DNA from: Carya illinoinensis
Lineage: Eukaryota > Streptophyta > Magnoliopsida > Fagales > Juglandaceae
DNA: 64,000 nucleotides
Assembly (NCBI RefSeq): GCF_018687715.1
Contig: NC_056758.1
Coordinates: 17,523,001 to 17,587,000, forward strand
Direction of reading: 5' to 3'
In this document: positions 1 through 10,419 of the stretch, piece by piece
How positions within the stretch are numbered: position 1 is the stretch's first letter
How the letters are laid out: the number at the start of each line of letters is the position of its first letter
Position numbers and translations under genes: made by a program
Notes under the pieces: generated by a model
Databases searched by the model: none
Seen by the model: only the letters and a program-made list of their open reading frames with translations
Told to the model about the DNA's origin: nothing

Positions 1-609
1 AAGAACACATCAGAGGTAAGAGCCAAGAGGAGAATCGCTTTAAGTGCTGTCTTCTCAAAAGGAGGGGCGGGGTGACGAGTGCAATGATTTCATTGTCTGC
101 TGACAATTGGGCTTATTTCATTCATCACCAGCAAGCAAGAACTTCACAAGCAGCCAACTCATGTGATTTGATGCATGCGCATGCACGGGCAGAGAAATTG
201 GTAAATTTATGCATGTCTTTGAGGTCGTCCCATTTATTCACTCTTCTTTCTTAGATTTTGTAATGATTTAATAAATGGTCAAAACAATCTTATGATATTA
301 AAATGGAATAAATAATCTGTTTTAAGAATTTTAATTAAATAAACTATACTAAATTCACATTAGCTAAAGCATTCAAAATTTATGAACTAGAAAAAGGGGC
401 ACACTTCATTATATCTTATGTGTATGCATTTGTTGAAAGTAAATTTTTAAAGATTTTAATTATTATAACTTATTGAAGTTTGGTAAATTTATATAATTCT
501 CTAGTGAAACTAATTATTTAAAAGTAAAATTTCCAAAAAGAAGAATGATAACTTAGTAGATAATTTTGATATAAAAGTATTTCTTTTTATTTCGTCTTAT
601 CCATGTTCT
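1..609. other. AT-rich intergenic stretch, no gene seen
   Basis: The first 250 bases are of mixed composition and the rest is strongly AT-rich. The only open frame (72-254) is short, has no recognisable motif and is not supported by codon or splice signals. I see no repeat termini or RNA gene here. Confidence 0.5.
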
Positions 610-877
610 ATTGAAGATAATATCAAATTAAAAATTTGATTTGTTACATATTATCAAATCATCTTATTTAATTTTCATAATTATCAAATCAAGATATTTG
701 ATTTTTTGAAGGTCTTATTTACCTCTAATTTCATTTCTATGTGTTTTTCGGCCTATAAATAGGGAACAATATTTTTGTATTTTCACACACTTGAGAATAG
801 CAAAGCTATAACCCTCAAAATATTTCTACCTACTTCTCTCTTCTCCATCTTCTTTTCTATTATATTTTATTTTCTAT
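610..877 (+). repeat. Degenerate 5' LTR of a small (TRIM/Copia-like) LTR element
   Basis: The segment starts with a degraded TGTTGAAGATAATATCAAA-type LTR start and contains repeated ATTATCAAATCAA blocks. A TATA-like CTATAAATAG lies near 755, followed by a CT-rich stretch ending in TTTTCTATCA. The same blocks recur in the same order at 37551-37740 and at 57133-57362 plus 58673-58760, so this is a dispersed repeat. What follows (878) resembles a degraded initiator-Met tRNA primer site. The combination is what an LTR looks like; the family is not recognised. Confidence 0.5.
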
Positions 878-1179
878 CATGTTATCGAAACTCTTGGCTA
901 ATCCTAGACTCGATCTTCTGAATTATTTCTTTTAAAGGTCTTCCACTACCTTTATCTCTAACAAAACTTTTATCATTGTTTACAAGATTTTCTTCCCAAC
1001 TGCATGCATTTAGAGTATTTTTATTAGCTGTTTTTTATTGGGTTTTGTCTACTGTGAGTATTGTTCGAAACCGAAAACTCATGTTTAGTTTTTTGATTTT
1101 GATCCTATACTTTACCAAGATTATATGTACCCCATTATCGAGTCGATCTTTTGGCCTATTGTTAGCCCTTTGTTGGTTT
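878..1179 (+). other. Primer-site-like sequence and short internal region of the TRIM-like element
   Basis: The bases TGTTATCGAAACTC at about 878 look like a mutated TGGTATCAGAGCTC, the usual plant initiator-Met primer-binding site. After it come about 300 bases with no coding potential, up to the CACTA insertion point. The internal region resumes after the CACTA at 37384, giving a total internal length of only about 470 bases. That is too short for gag-pol and fits a miniature (TRIM-like) or internally deleted element. Confidence 0.4.
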
Positions 1180-1500
1180 CACTACAACAAATATGCTTTT
1201 TAGTGATGGTTTAGAAATCGTGACGATATCCAAACCGTCACTAAAATGCATTTTCTGTGACAGTTTGTGGGAACTGTCACTAAATATTGGGCAAGAATTC
1301 TTTCAACATTCAAACGTTTCAATTATTTTGTTCGCACGTCACCTTAGCGTTCGAACGTTATGTCTACTTAAGTGCGAACGTAAAAACGTTTAACGCCAAC
1401 GTTCGAACGTTATGTCTACTTATGTGCGAACATAAAAATTATTAGCACCAAAGTTTGAACATTAAAGTTGTAAAGTTCGAACATTATATGTTAATTTGCA
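1180..1500 (+). repeat. Left terminal and subterminal repeats of the CACTA
   Basis: After the terminal CACTACAACAAA come inverted GTGACG/CGTCAC units (about 1217-1290) with the recurring half GTCACTAAA. From about 1310 to 1490 there are several copies of a near-palindrome built on ACGTTCGAACGTT. In CACTA elements such subterminal motifs are binding sites for the TNP1/TnpA-type protein. The right end carries the same two motif families in mirror arrangement. Confidence 0.75.
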
Positions 1501-1873
1501 GAAATTGACCATAATATATATTTGTTTAATATTAAGGTTGCATAAGCTAATATTAACGAAAATTGAGAATAGAAATTAAACTACAATACATACATTAAAT
1601 AATATTGTCCATTACATATGTCGAAAATAAAAAATAAAATATGATTAATTTTTACAAATGACATTCAGAACTTCTGGTTTACAAATGATCAAAACTCCTC
1701 AATCAATGTCTCAACCTTATTGTTTACCACATCTACATGATGTGCAAGATGTGCAACAACTTGATCTATATTTACAATCTGTCTATCGATCTGTCAGTCT
1801 ATATGCACATTCATATCTATCATCACTGCATCAATCCAAGCAAATCGCACATCCCTGCAGATGCAATCGTCAG

Positions 1874-4064
1874 CTACTGACTACTACTCGCAAACGGGGG
1901 TGCAATTACAGCCCCAGACTCGGTCGGAGGAACAAGATCTGATATAGGATCAGACTGATGCCAAGCAGAGCCTCTCCCATGTCCAATGCTCCGATGGTGT
2001 GTGGTCATGTAAATGGGGCTCATCTGGTTTATCATCATCTCCTCCGCCTGGAGTGGCACTCCCCAGGCTAGTAATAAGTGGCTAATGATGACTCCATATA
2101 GGAGATTGTCCGTTATAACAATGCTGGCCTCATAAAGAATCTGCTCAAATATAACGAGTGGCAAGTCAATAGGCTCTCCGCGTGCCGAACGAATCAGGAA
2201 CTGTGCGCGAGCCCGACTGAATGTGATCTTATGTGCCACAAGGTCTACATTTATTGCAACAAAAATTTACAACATGTGAAGGAAAGGCAGTAGCTAATTC
2301 TGGCTAAAGGAGTTCGGCCTATCGAGTTTTGTACGATTTTTGCCAGTGAGGATGTAGAAATCATGATCCTACTCATCATCACCAACCTCAAGAGCAATAT
2401 CCTCACCCTTGGGCTGATCTTCTTCATGATCGGGCATAGTGTCAATAGGGCCCGTACATGAAGCAGAAGTGGCTAGATCTACCTCAAATGTGCCCGAAGC
2501 AAATGCAGCTGCTGTGTCACCAGCCTAAGCAGCTATCACCTCATGTAGTATACGCGAAATCTGGAGTAACTCAACTATAACATCCGTCGAGAAATCAAAC
2601 TGTACACCGCATACTGGCAGGGTATGGGAGGATGCATCGTTAGGCATGGTGGTCATCCCAATGTAAAACTGTCGAACCATTGAGGGGTAAATCTTTTCCC
2701 TCAATGTGCATATTGGGCCCCAGCCTCTAGTGACGAAAACATCTCTCAGCATCTTCCACTCCCAACTGAGCTCATCAAACTCATTAATAAGTATTTCTCG
2801 TTCACCCATAACTGTTTGTGCCCCCAGCCGAGCAATGTCCTGATTGCCTCCATCCCTCCCTCGTTTCCTGGTTGTCATGTAGTGAGCCATATCCTAAAAA
2901 AAAGTACTAGAAAAAATATAAAAAAAAAATCATTAGAATTACATATATATACATATTACGACATATAAGGATTGTACACAAAATTTTCATATCATCATTA
3001 TAAATTTACATAATTTTGACAGTAAATATAATAAACAATTCTACTTTTTCAATACCAAAAATAATAATAATAAGACGAAATAATATAAATTAAATTTAAT
3101 GAAAATACATTCGAATGTCAATCAATATTTGAACGATAAAATTTCACATAATTATAAATAGTTTACGTCCGAATGTACAACGATTGTACGTTCAAATGTA
3201 ACTTAAGGAATACGAACGTAAACAATTAACAATCGAATGACGATAGATCAATAATCAGAATAAATTTACATCCGAATGTAAATTGAATGTAAATTCTATA
3301 CACACAAAATCGAACGTAATAGATAAACATTCAAACGTAAATTAGATCCACAAAACATTCGCACATAATAAGATTTATGTTCGAACGTTTATTTTACGTT
3401 CGGACGTTTTATCCAACGTCATCTTTAAACGTACGATAAAAAATCGAATGGATCTGGTATTTATGTTCGAACATTAAAATGTAATGTTTGAACGTAATGA
3501 ATTTCAAATGTCACACGTTCGACCGTTTTTTCTAATCGAAGAAAACGAACGGTTTACGTTCAAACGTTTTATCCAACGTACTCTTCAAACGTTGGATAAA
3601 AACATTTGAATGTTACAATTTACGTTCGCACATTACAACGTAATGTTCGGACGTTATGAATTTATAACATCACACGTTCGGACGTTTCATGGTAACGTTT
3701 GAACGTTACGAGATAGAATGGCTAAGTCAACTCAACAATTTCTGAAAACTTCGAAACTAATGTTTTGGAGCAAAAACCCACCGTAAAAATGATCTATAGG
3801 CTACAAGGAATGTTTCTACAATGGTATTTTACCCATTTGCAACCAATTGAGGCCGAAAAATCAAGAAGAAAATCCGACCTATACGTGGGTTTCGATTTTT
3901 TGAAACCCACCAATTAAATTGGAAAAAACTACTCTATAGGAAGGGCACATTACCTTTTTGTGACGGTTGTGGTGGCGTATGACGGTGGAAGCGGTAGCAG
4001 CGGCGTGAGTGGCAGAGATTGTGACGTTCGGAGTGAATGAGGGAGAAATGAGGAGAAAAGCCAT
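1874..4064 (-). CDS. Third, divergent gene of the CACTA: putative plant transposon-domain protein (PF20167-like)
   Basis: Two open blocks on the minus strand (about 2893-2540 and 2244-1874) read as consecutive exons. The first contains FYIGMTT and VQFDFS, the second EPIDLPLVIFEQIL and GVIISHLLLAWGVPL. The pattern (RGW, a YP..VR.FY block, a V.F....I..LL block, then a short helical domain ending GVPL) resembles the 'putative plant transposon protein' domain of many plant mobile elements; the match is from memory. Splice signals fit: a donor AAG|GTAATG at 3953, an acceptor before 2893, a donor at GTGATAG (2539) or GTATAC (about 2549) and an acceptor before 2244. The GTATAC donor keeps the frame. 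A TATA box (4075-4082) lies upstream, so the first exon is probably a leader and the likely start is the ATG at 2890. No stop interrupts the two exons, unlike all other element genes here. Function unknown. Confidence 0.5.
3112..3720. repeat. Internal cluster of CGTTCGAACGTT-type CACTA motifs
   Basis: More than a dozen degenerate copies of ACGTTCGAACGTT, in both orientations, are packed here (for example near 3375, 3405, 3505, 3560, 3635 and 3680). They are the same motif as at the two transposon ends, but lie about 2 kb inside the left end, in the long first intron of the minus-strand gene. A smaller group lies at 4095-4190, just upstream of that gene's TATA box. Confidence 0.7.
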
Positions 4065-4074
4065 CGGGTTAGAG

Positions 4075-4082
4075 TTTATATA
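4075..4082 (-). promoter_or_regulatory. TATA box of the divergent CACTA gene
   Basis: On the minus strand the sequence reads TATATAAAC, followed by a CT-rich leader and a strong splice donor about 120 bases downstream. Element-end-like CGTTCGAACG motifs lie immediately upstream. Confidence 0.45.
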
Positions 4083-4199
4083 CAGTTTACAAAAATATGT
4101 TCGAACGTTTGTCAATATTCAAACGTATTATTATATACGTTCGGACATTAAAACAATACGTCTGAACAAGAAACAAATGACATGCGAACGTGTTATACA

Positions 4200-4376
4200 T
4201 TATATAATACAATAACTTTTATATATTATATATTATATATTATAATAACTATAATATATATTATATATAATACGTATATATTAATATATAATATGTAATA
4301 TAGTATATAATATATAATATACTATATATATTATAATAACTATTAACAAATATATATTATATAATATAGTATAAGC
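4200..4376. repeat. TA-rich simple sequence
   Basis: Almost pure imperfect (TA)n/ATAATATA sequence. The matching stretch on the other side of the LINE (8478-8610) shows that the LINE inserted into, or duplicated, a TA-rich tract. Confidence 0.8.
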
Positions 4377-7300
4377 TGGAATTGCTGGGGGCTTAGGAAC
4401 CTCCAGACAATTCATGAGCTTCTCCAACTGGTGAAGACAAAGTCCCCACACTTGGTTTTTTTAATTGAAACCAACTGCTCAAGTGAGAAGATGGAAACAA
4501 CCCAAGTGAAACTGGGTTTTGATAACTGTTTTACAGTGAAGAGTATAGGAAAAAGTGATGGACTAGCCCTCTTATGGAATTCAAATATAGAGGTGAAAGT
4601 GGATACCTATGCTAATTCGCACATCTCAATTTATGTTAAACTGCCAAACACTGATAAATCATGCCTTCTAACGGGTTTCTATGGGCACCCTAATACTGCA
4701 AAGAGAAATGAAACATGGCAAATCCTAAAAGCTCTAAAACCGGGACCACAGTTCCCATGGATATGCTTTGGAGATTTCAATGAGATAACAAGCATAGATG
4801 AAAAATATGGTGCAGCCATAAGACCCTACAAACAAATCATGGATTTCAGGCAAACATTAGAACACGGTGGTCTCAATGACATTGGATTTGAGGGGGGACA
4901 GATATACTTGGGCATAGAGAGGGCAGTCTATTCACCAAGGAAATACTTGACAGAGTGCTTGGGAATTCATCCTGGATTGACCTGTTCGAAGACCATTCTG
5001 TTCATCATCTAGCAACTTACTCATCAGACCACAAGCCATTATTCATAACCATTCATAACAAGATCATCAGGCTAAGGAAAAAAATAAATTTTAGATACAA
5101 AGCCAAATGGAGTAAAAAAGAAAGATGTGAGGCTCTAATCAAAAGATATTGGGAAAATCTCAAAGAAACTCCATATACTATTGGTAATACCCTGCAAAGC
5201 TTAAGGAACTGTAAGTTAGGCCTGCAACAATGGAAGCAAAGAACTGCATAAGATAGACTAGGAACTTCTACAGTCTAAGGTGAACATGCTCAATCACCTT
5301 AAAGTACAGAATGAAGGTCAACACTATGCTGAAATTAGAGAACTTTAGAAGGCAGTGAACCAGTTACTAGATGACAAAAACACAAAATGGAAGCAAAGAG
5401 CCAAAAAAAAATTGGCTCAGGGAAGGGGACAAAAATAGCTCTCTTTTTTCATAAATGTGCCAACCAGAGGAAAAAGCATAATTCTATCCCCAAAATCCTC
5501 AATGAGACAGGTTAGGAGATTACTAGCAAGGAAGGAATTAGCTGCAAGATCCAACACCATTTCCAAAACATGTTTACCTCATCCAACCCCAATAGAATAT
5601 CAGAATGCCTAAAAACACTACCATGCAAACTCACAGCAGAAATGACAGGAATTCTAGGACAGGCCTTTACAGAAATGGAGGTTAGGGAGGCCATGTTTAG
5701 CATGAATCCATTGGGATCCCCTGGACCAGATGGTTTTCCAGCAGCCTTTTTCTAAGACCATTGGTTGACAGTGGGGCCAAGAATCACACAAGCAACTCTC
5801 TCTGCCCTGAATGGAGGCAAATGGACCAATGGGGTTAATGAGACCTACATTGCACATATTCCCAAGGAATCAAACCCCTCGCAGGTGACAGATTTCAGGC
5901 CAATCAGTCTATGCAATATTTTTTACAAAATCATTGCAAAGACTATAGCCAACAGACTCAAACTTGTATTACCTACACTTATTTCCCCTACACAGACAGC
6001 CTTTATCCCTGACATATAGATAACAGACAACATCATAGTGTCATTTGAGGCCCTCCACACAATGAAGTCCAGACTAAAAGGAAAAGATGGTTATATGGCA
6101 CTTAAGCTCGACATGAGTAAGGCCTATGATAGGATTGAATGGCCTTTCCTGAGAGCTATTTTGAAAAAACTTGGCTTTGAGCATCATTGGGTCAATCTAT
6201 TAATGAAATGTGTAGAGACAGTCTCATATTCCATTCTCATCAATGGGGAAGCACAAGACAAATTTTTCCCAACAAGAGGCCTCAAACAAAGGGACCCTCT
6301 ATCACCCTACCTATTCATAATGTGTGCTGAAATTTTGAGTTGCATGCTGAATCAAGCTGAGAAATCCATGATTATTGTAGGTTTTGCAATTAGGAAAAAA
6401 AATCTCTCCATTAACCAATTAGTTTTTGTAGACAACAGTCTCATCTTTTGCAAAGCCAATTCAATAGAATGGAGTAACTTATATCACTTGCTGGAAACTT
6501 ATGAAGCTGTATCTGGCCAAATACTAAACAAGGAGAAAACCTCCATATTTTTTAGCTCAAATGCCAGAGAGGACACCAAAGACATCATCACCAGCATTGC
6601 AAGGATAAGGGGCACAAATGCATATGAAAAGTATCTAGGACTCCCTGCCTTAATTGGAAGATTTAGGAACCACTCCTTCAAGGGTATAATCGATAAAGTG
6701 TAGGCAAAAATTTCCAATTGGAAGAATAAATTCCTCTCCCAAGTTGGCAAAGAGGTTCTAATTAAAGCTATCATTCAGGCCATTTCAGCTTATAGTATGG
6801 GTATTTTCAAGCTTCCCAAACAGTTAGTTCAAGAACTCAACAAATTGGTAAGGAATTTCTAGTGGGGGCAGCAGAACCAGGAATCAAAAATCCACTGGGT
6901 GGGCTGGAACCAGTTGAAGAAAGGCAAGTGTAATGAGGGTCTTGGCCTTAGAGACTTATCAAACTTCAACCTAGCCCTTCTAGCCAAGCAAGGATGGAAG
7001 CTAGTCTCGAATCCTAGCTCTCTAGCGGCCCAAGTGCTCAAGGAAAAATACTACCCCAATAATAAGTTCCTCACAGCAAAAATGGGACAAAACACCTCTT
7101 TTGTGTGGCAAAGCTTTCTTGCAGCTAGACCTTTATTATTGGAAGGGATGTTATGGAGAATTGGAGATGGAGAAACAACCGAGATATGGAAGGAAAAATG
7201 GCTCCCTAAACCAACCACTTACAAGCCTCAGGACTCAATTAGATTCATACATGAGAATACCAAAGTATCCTTTCTCATAGATGAGTACATATCTCAATGG

Positions 7301-8455
7301 AAGAGGGACTTGGTTACCTCTATGTTTACCAAGGAAGAGGTTGAGTTAATTCTAAAAATCCCAATTAGTCCCCTATCCAAGCCCAACAGGCTCTTTTGGA
7401 GATGCACCTCATCAAGCCAGTTCACTGTCAAGTCAGCCTACCATCTCTTGAATGAATTGGAAGACCAAGCTAGAGGTCAATCCTCAAATCTCAGAACACA
7501 TCAAGCTCCATGGACCAGATTATGGAACTTACATCTCCCCAATGCCACTAAAACATTCATTTGGAGAGCTTGTCTAAATGCCCTACCCACTCGAGTTAAT
7601 CTAAAGAATAGAAATGTGATAGAAGACTCAGCTTGCCCCATTTGTCTACACCCAACAAAGACCATTGAACACACACTATGGGATTGCCCCTCAGCAAGGG
7701 ATGTTTGGGCACTGAGTAATAGGAAATTTCAAAAGGCTAGCACACCTTCTCCTCCATTTGTAGAGAAGTTAGAAAGTTTAAAGGTCACAAAGGAGATAGA
7801 AGAGTTACTCATTTTTGCCATTACTGCATGGAACCTTTGGAAAAGAAGAAATGAATCAATCTTCAAAGGACACCTTACTCACCCCTCCTCTATAGTCAAT
7901 CAATCTCAACAATTGGTAGAAGACCTGCAACAGCTTCCTGTGAGTAAAAAGACCAAGGCACTGAGTCAACAGAACAATTCAAAATGGGAGGCTCCTCCTC
8001 AAGGCAAAATCAAAGTTAATTGAGATGCTTCAGTGGACAAAGTCTCATGCAAGGTGGGGGTGGGAGTCATTTTATGTGATTGGAAGAGTAAAGTGCTAGC
8101 AACCCTTCGAATAAAACAAGACTTGTTCCATGATCCTCATATGGCAGAAGCATTTGCAGCCCTCCAAGCAGTTAACTTTTGCAAGTCACTAGGTTATCAA
8201 GACATAATCCTGGAAGGTGACTCCTTATTGGTGGTAGAAGGCCTAAAATCAAAATCAAATGATCTCAACTATACAGGTTTGATCACAGTAGACACCAAAG
8301 ACATTCTCAACACCTTTAACTCATGGTCAACAAGGCATATTGTTAAAGCAATCAATGTAGTGGCTCATGCCTTAAGTAAGAATCCTCTTAGCATCAGTGG
8401 TCATACCACTACTTTTGTAAACATTCCATCTTGTATTCAAACTATGGTTTCATAG
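4377..8455 (+). pseudogene. LINE (plant L1-type) ORF2: endonuclease, reverse transcriptase, zf-RVT, RNase H; dead
   Basis: The translated order is a 5'-truncated endonuclease/exonuclease/phosphatase domain (WNCWGLRN at 4377, CFGDFNE near 4770, SDHKPLF near 5020), then a reverse transcriptase (about 5690-6700; [27 protein letters not shown]). Next come a zf-RVT zinc-binding domain (about 7390-7720; CPICLHP...H...CP) and a C-terminal RNase H of the RVT_3 type (8033-8455). The endonuclease is frameshifted at about 4900-4950, and in-frame stops occur at 5251, 5753, 6017, 6701 and 8021. The reverse transcriptase catalytic pair reads FVDN instead of F-x-D-D, so the enzyme is inactive. No ORF1 is seen upstream, as expected of 5' truncation during target-primed insertion. 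There is no clear poly(A) tail; the 3' end merges into a TA repeat. Confidence 0.9.
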
Positions 8456-8477
8456 ATATTAATACAAGCCTACTTTC

Positions 8478-8639
8478 AAAAATATATATATATATATAGT
8501 ATAGTATATAATATATAATATAGTATATATATATAATAACTATAATATAGTGTATATATATACCAGGATATATAATATAATATAATTAATATATAATAGA
8601 ATAAATATTATTAATCAAATGCATGAAGTGCAGAAAATA
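8478..8639. repeat. TA-rich simple sequence between the LINE and the pararetrovirus
   Basis: Imperfect TATATA/ATAATATA runs followed by AT-rich unique sequence. It marks both the 3' junction of the LINE and the approximate edge of the viral integrant. No gene. Confidence 0.7.
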
Positions 8640-8875
8640 AGGGTAGGCGGTACAACTATCCTTAATGCATGAATAAAAGTAAAGACAATATACGATAAAA
8701 TCAACTTCATTAAAAACATAATACTTATAAAGAGATTAAGTCTCAAAGGATTGAAAGGCAGGAGACATGGAAAGGAGTTTACAAGAGAGAGTATTTAAGA
8801 GTAACGAGAGAGAGAAGGACTGGGAATGGCTTCAGATGGAAAATTCTGAATATCTTTCCTCACTTACAAACTGCC

Positions 8876-8883
8876 TATTTATA
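8876..8883 (-). promoter_or_regulatory. Probable pararetroviral TATA box
   Basis: On the minus strand TATAAATA sits in the palindrome GCCTATTTATAGGC (8874-8887), in the region following the last viral ORF. In a circular pararetrovirus genome this intergenic position holds the pregenomic promoter. The family assignment of the surrounding genes makes the reading plausible; no transcript evidence is available here. Confidence 0.45.
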
Positions 8884-9281
8884 GGCACCAAAACAGTAAC
8901 TTACAATAATATTACTAACATGTACAATGACTCCAATAACTCATACACAGTAAATAGGTGGCTACATTTATTAAACGTGGGCGATTAAACAGTAAATAGA
9001 CAGCTGGACGATTCTTGACTAACGGGTATCTTGAATTGTGTTTTGATAATGGACAAAAGGACAATAATTTTTTGGAATTACATAATTTGAGGGTCATAAT
9101 TTTCCAGTTCCAGTTCAAATAGATCTTGAGAATCTATCTTCTACGAAGGATAATATGGTGAGTTGTCATGAGAATGAGAGGTCTGTTGAGAGGGAGAGGC
9201 TTGTTGTAGTGGCGATGATGCTGTCTGTTGTGCTGAAGATAATCTAACTTAATGGTCTTCTTCTTCATCACTGTCCAAAAC

Positions 9282-10409
9282 TTATGACATTGCCTCAGCT
9301 AATTTTTTCAAATCATTTTTGTTGGTAATTGTTGCTAATTGAGCTTGGAATATACTTCTTTGAACTAGAACCTCAGGGGCCTTGGTAATCTTTGAGAATA
9401 TTTTTACAACATGATCATAATTATACTTTTTCCACCATTTTACAGACTTGACGGGCCAAGAACATAATGTTTTTGAGGGAAGGATGAGGTTTAATGACAT
9501 ATTCCCACTTCATAATCTAATTTCATTTGGTTTTAAGGAAGAAAATGAGAAGTGGTGGACAGTGTGATAATGAAGGTGGATAATCATTTTGTAATATAAA
9601 AGCCTGAAAACTTTCCTGAAAAGGTGGAGGGAGAATGAGAGATTCTGATCCAAACTGATCCCACCATAGTAGGAACCTTCATGGCAGAGTTTCAATTTCA
9701 TGTAGTTTGTCAAAATGGAGAGAAATCATGAATGGCGCAAATTCTTGTTTTGTCTTAAAAATGTTTTGTTCCATGCTTGCTGATAATCATAATAATCAAA
9801 ATAGGGAGTATCATATGGCTAAGAAAATCTTCTTATCAGATATGGGCTTTTTCACCATTATTCTAGAGTAAGAAACTGTTTAATAGTAATTTTGTGGAAT
9901 GCAGTAATCGGAGTTGCAGGTGGAGAAGGTTGAGATTGTAGAGAACAGGAGATTTCAGAAATAATAATAGAATATGTATCTATTAAAATAAATTCATAAA
10001 AATTCTGGGTCTTAGTAATGTTTTGGGGAACATAATGCCAATTTGGTAATAGAAAAGCGTCAAGCAATTTTTTAGGTTCAAATAGATGCTGTAACTCTAA
10101 TTCAATAGGAAAGACTGGATGCTAATGGGTTTTGAAGATAATAGGAGTTGCAGAAGGCTAGGATAATGGTGGAGGATTGATAATTTGGAAAGGAGTAGAA
10201 CCAGAAGAAGAAACAGCTTTTGAGTATACAGGTAATTTTGGAGAGGATAATGGTGAAAATGGATTATAGGATGGCCTAATGTTTTGTGGTAATGTCCCTA
10301 GTACTGTATAGGGTTTTGGCATGACGGAAGGACAAGGTGAAGAATAAGGAGGAGAAGGTGGTTTGGCATAGGAGGATTTGGATTTTAGTCTAGACTTTGA
10401 GGAAGACAT
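9282..10409 (-). pseudogene. Pararetrovirus downstream ORF (florendovirus ORF2-like), broken
   Basis: The minus strand begins with an ATG at 10407, just after the RNase H domain, and encodes a Ser/Lys then Pro/Ser-rich segment (PPSPPYSSPCPS). Further fragments continue in other frames to about 9282, the last containing VKWWKKYNYDHV, a tryptophan-rich block seen in plant pararetroviral and related element proteins. Stops and frameshifts separate the pieces. Position and composition fit the second ORF described for florendoviruses, whose function is unknown. I cannot name a domain. Confidence 0.45.
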
Positions 10410-10419
10410 GATTTTCCCT

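Noticed and set aside
1193..1942. Plus-strand ORFs at 976-1942
   Set aside because: They cross the transposon terminus or lie antisense to the better-supported minus-strand exons.
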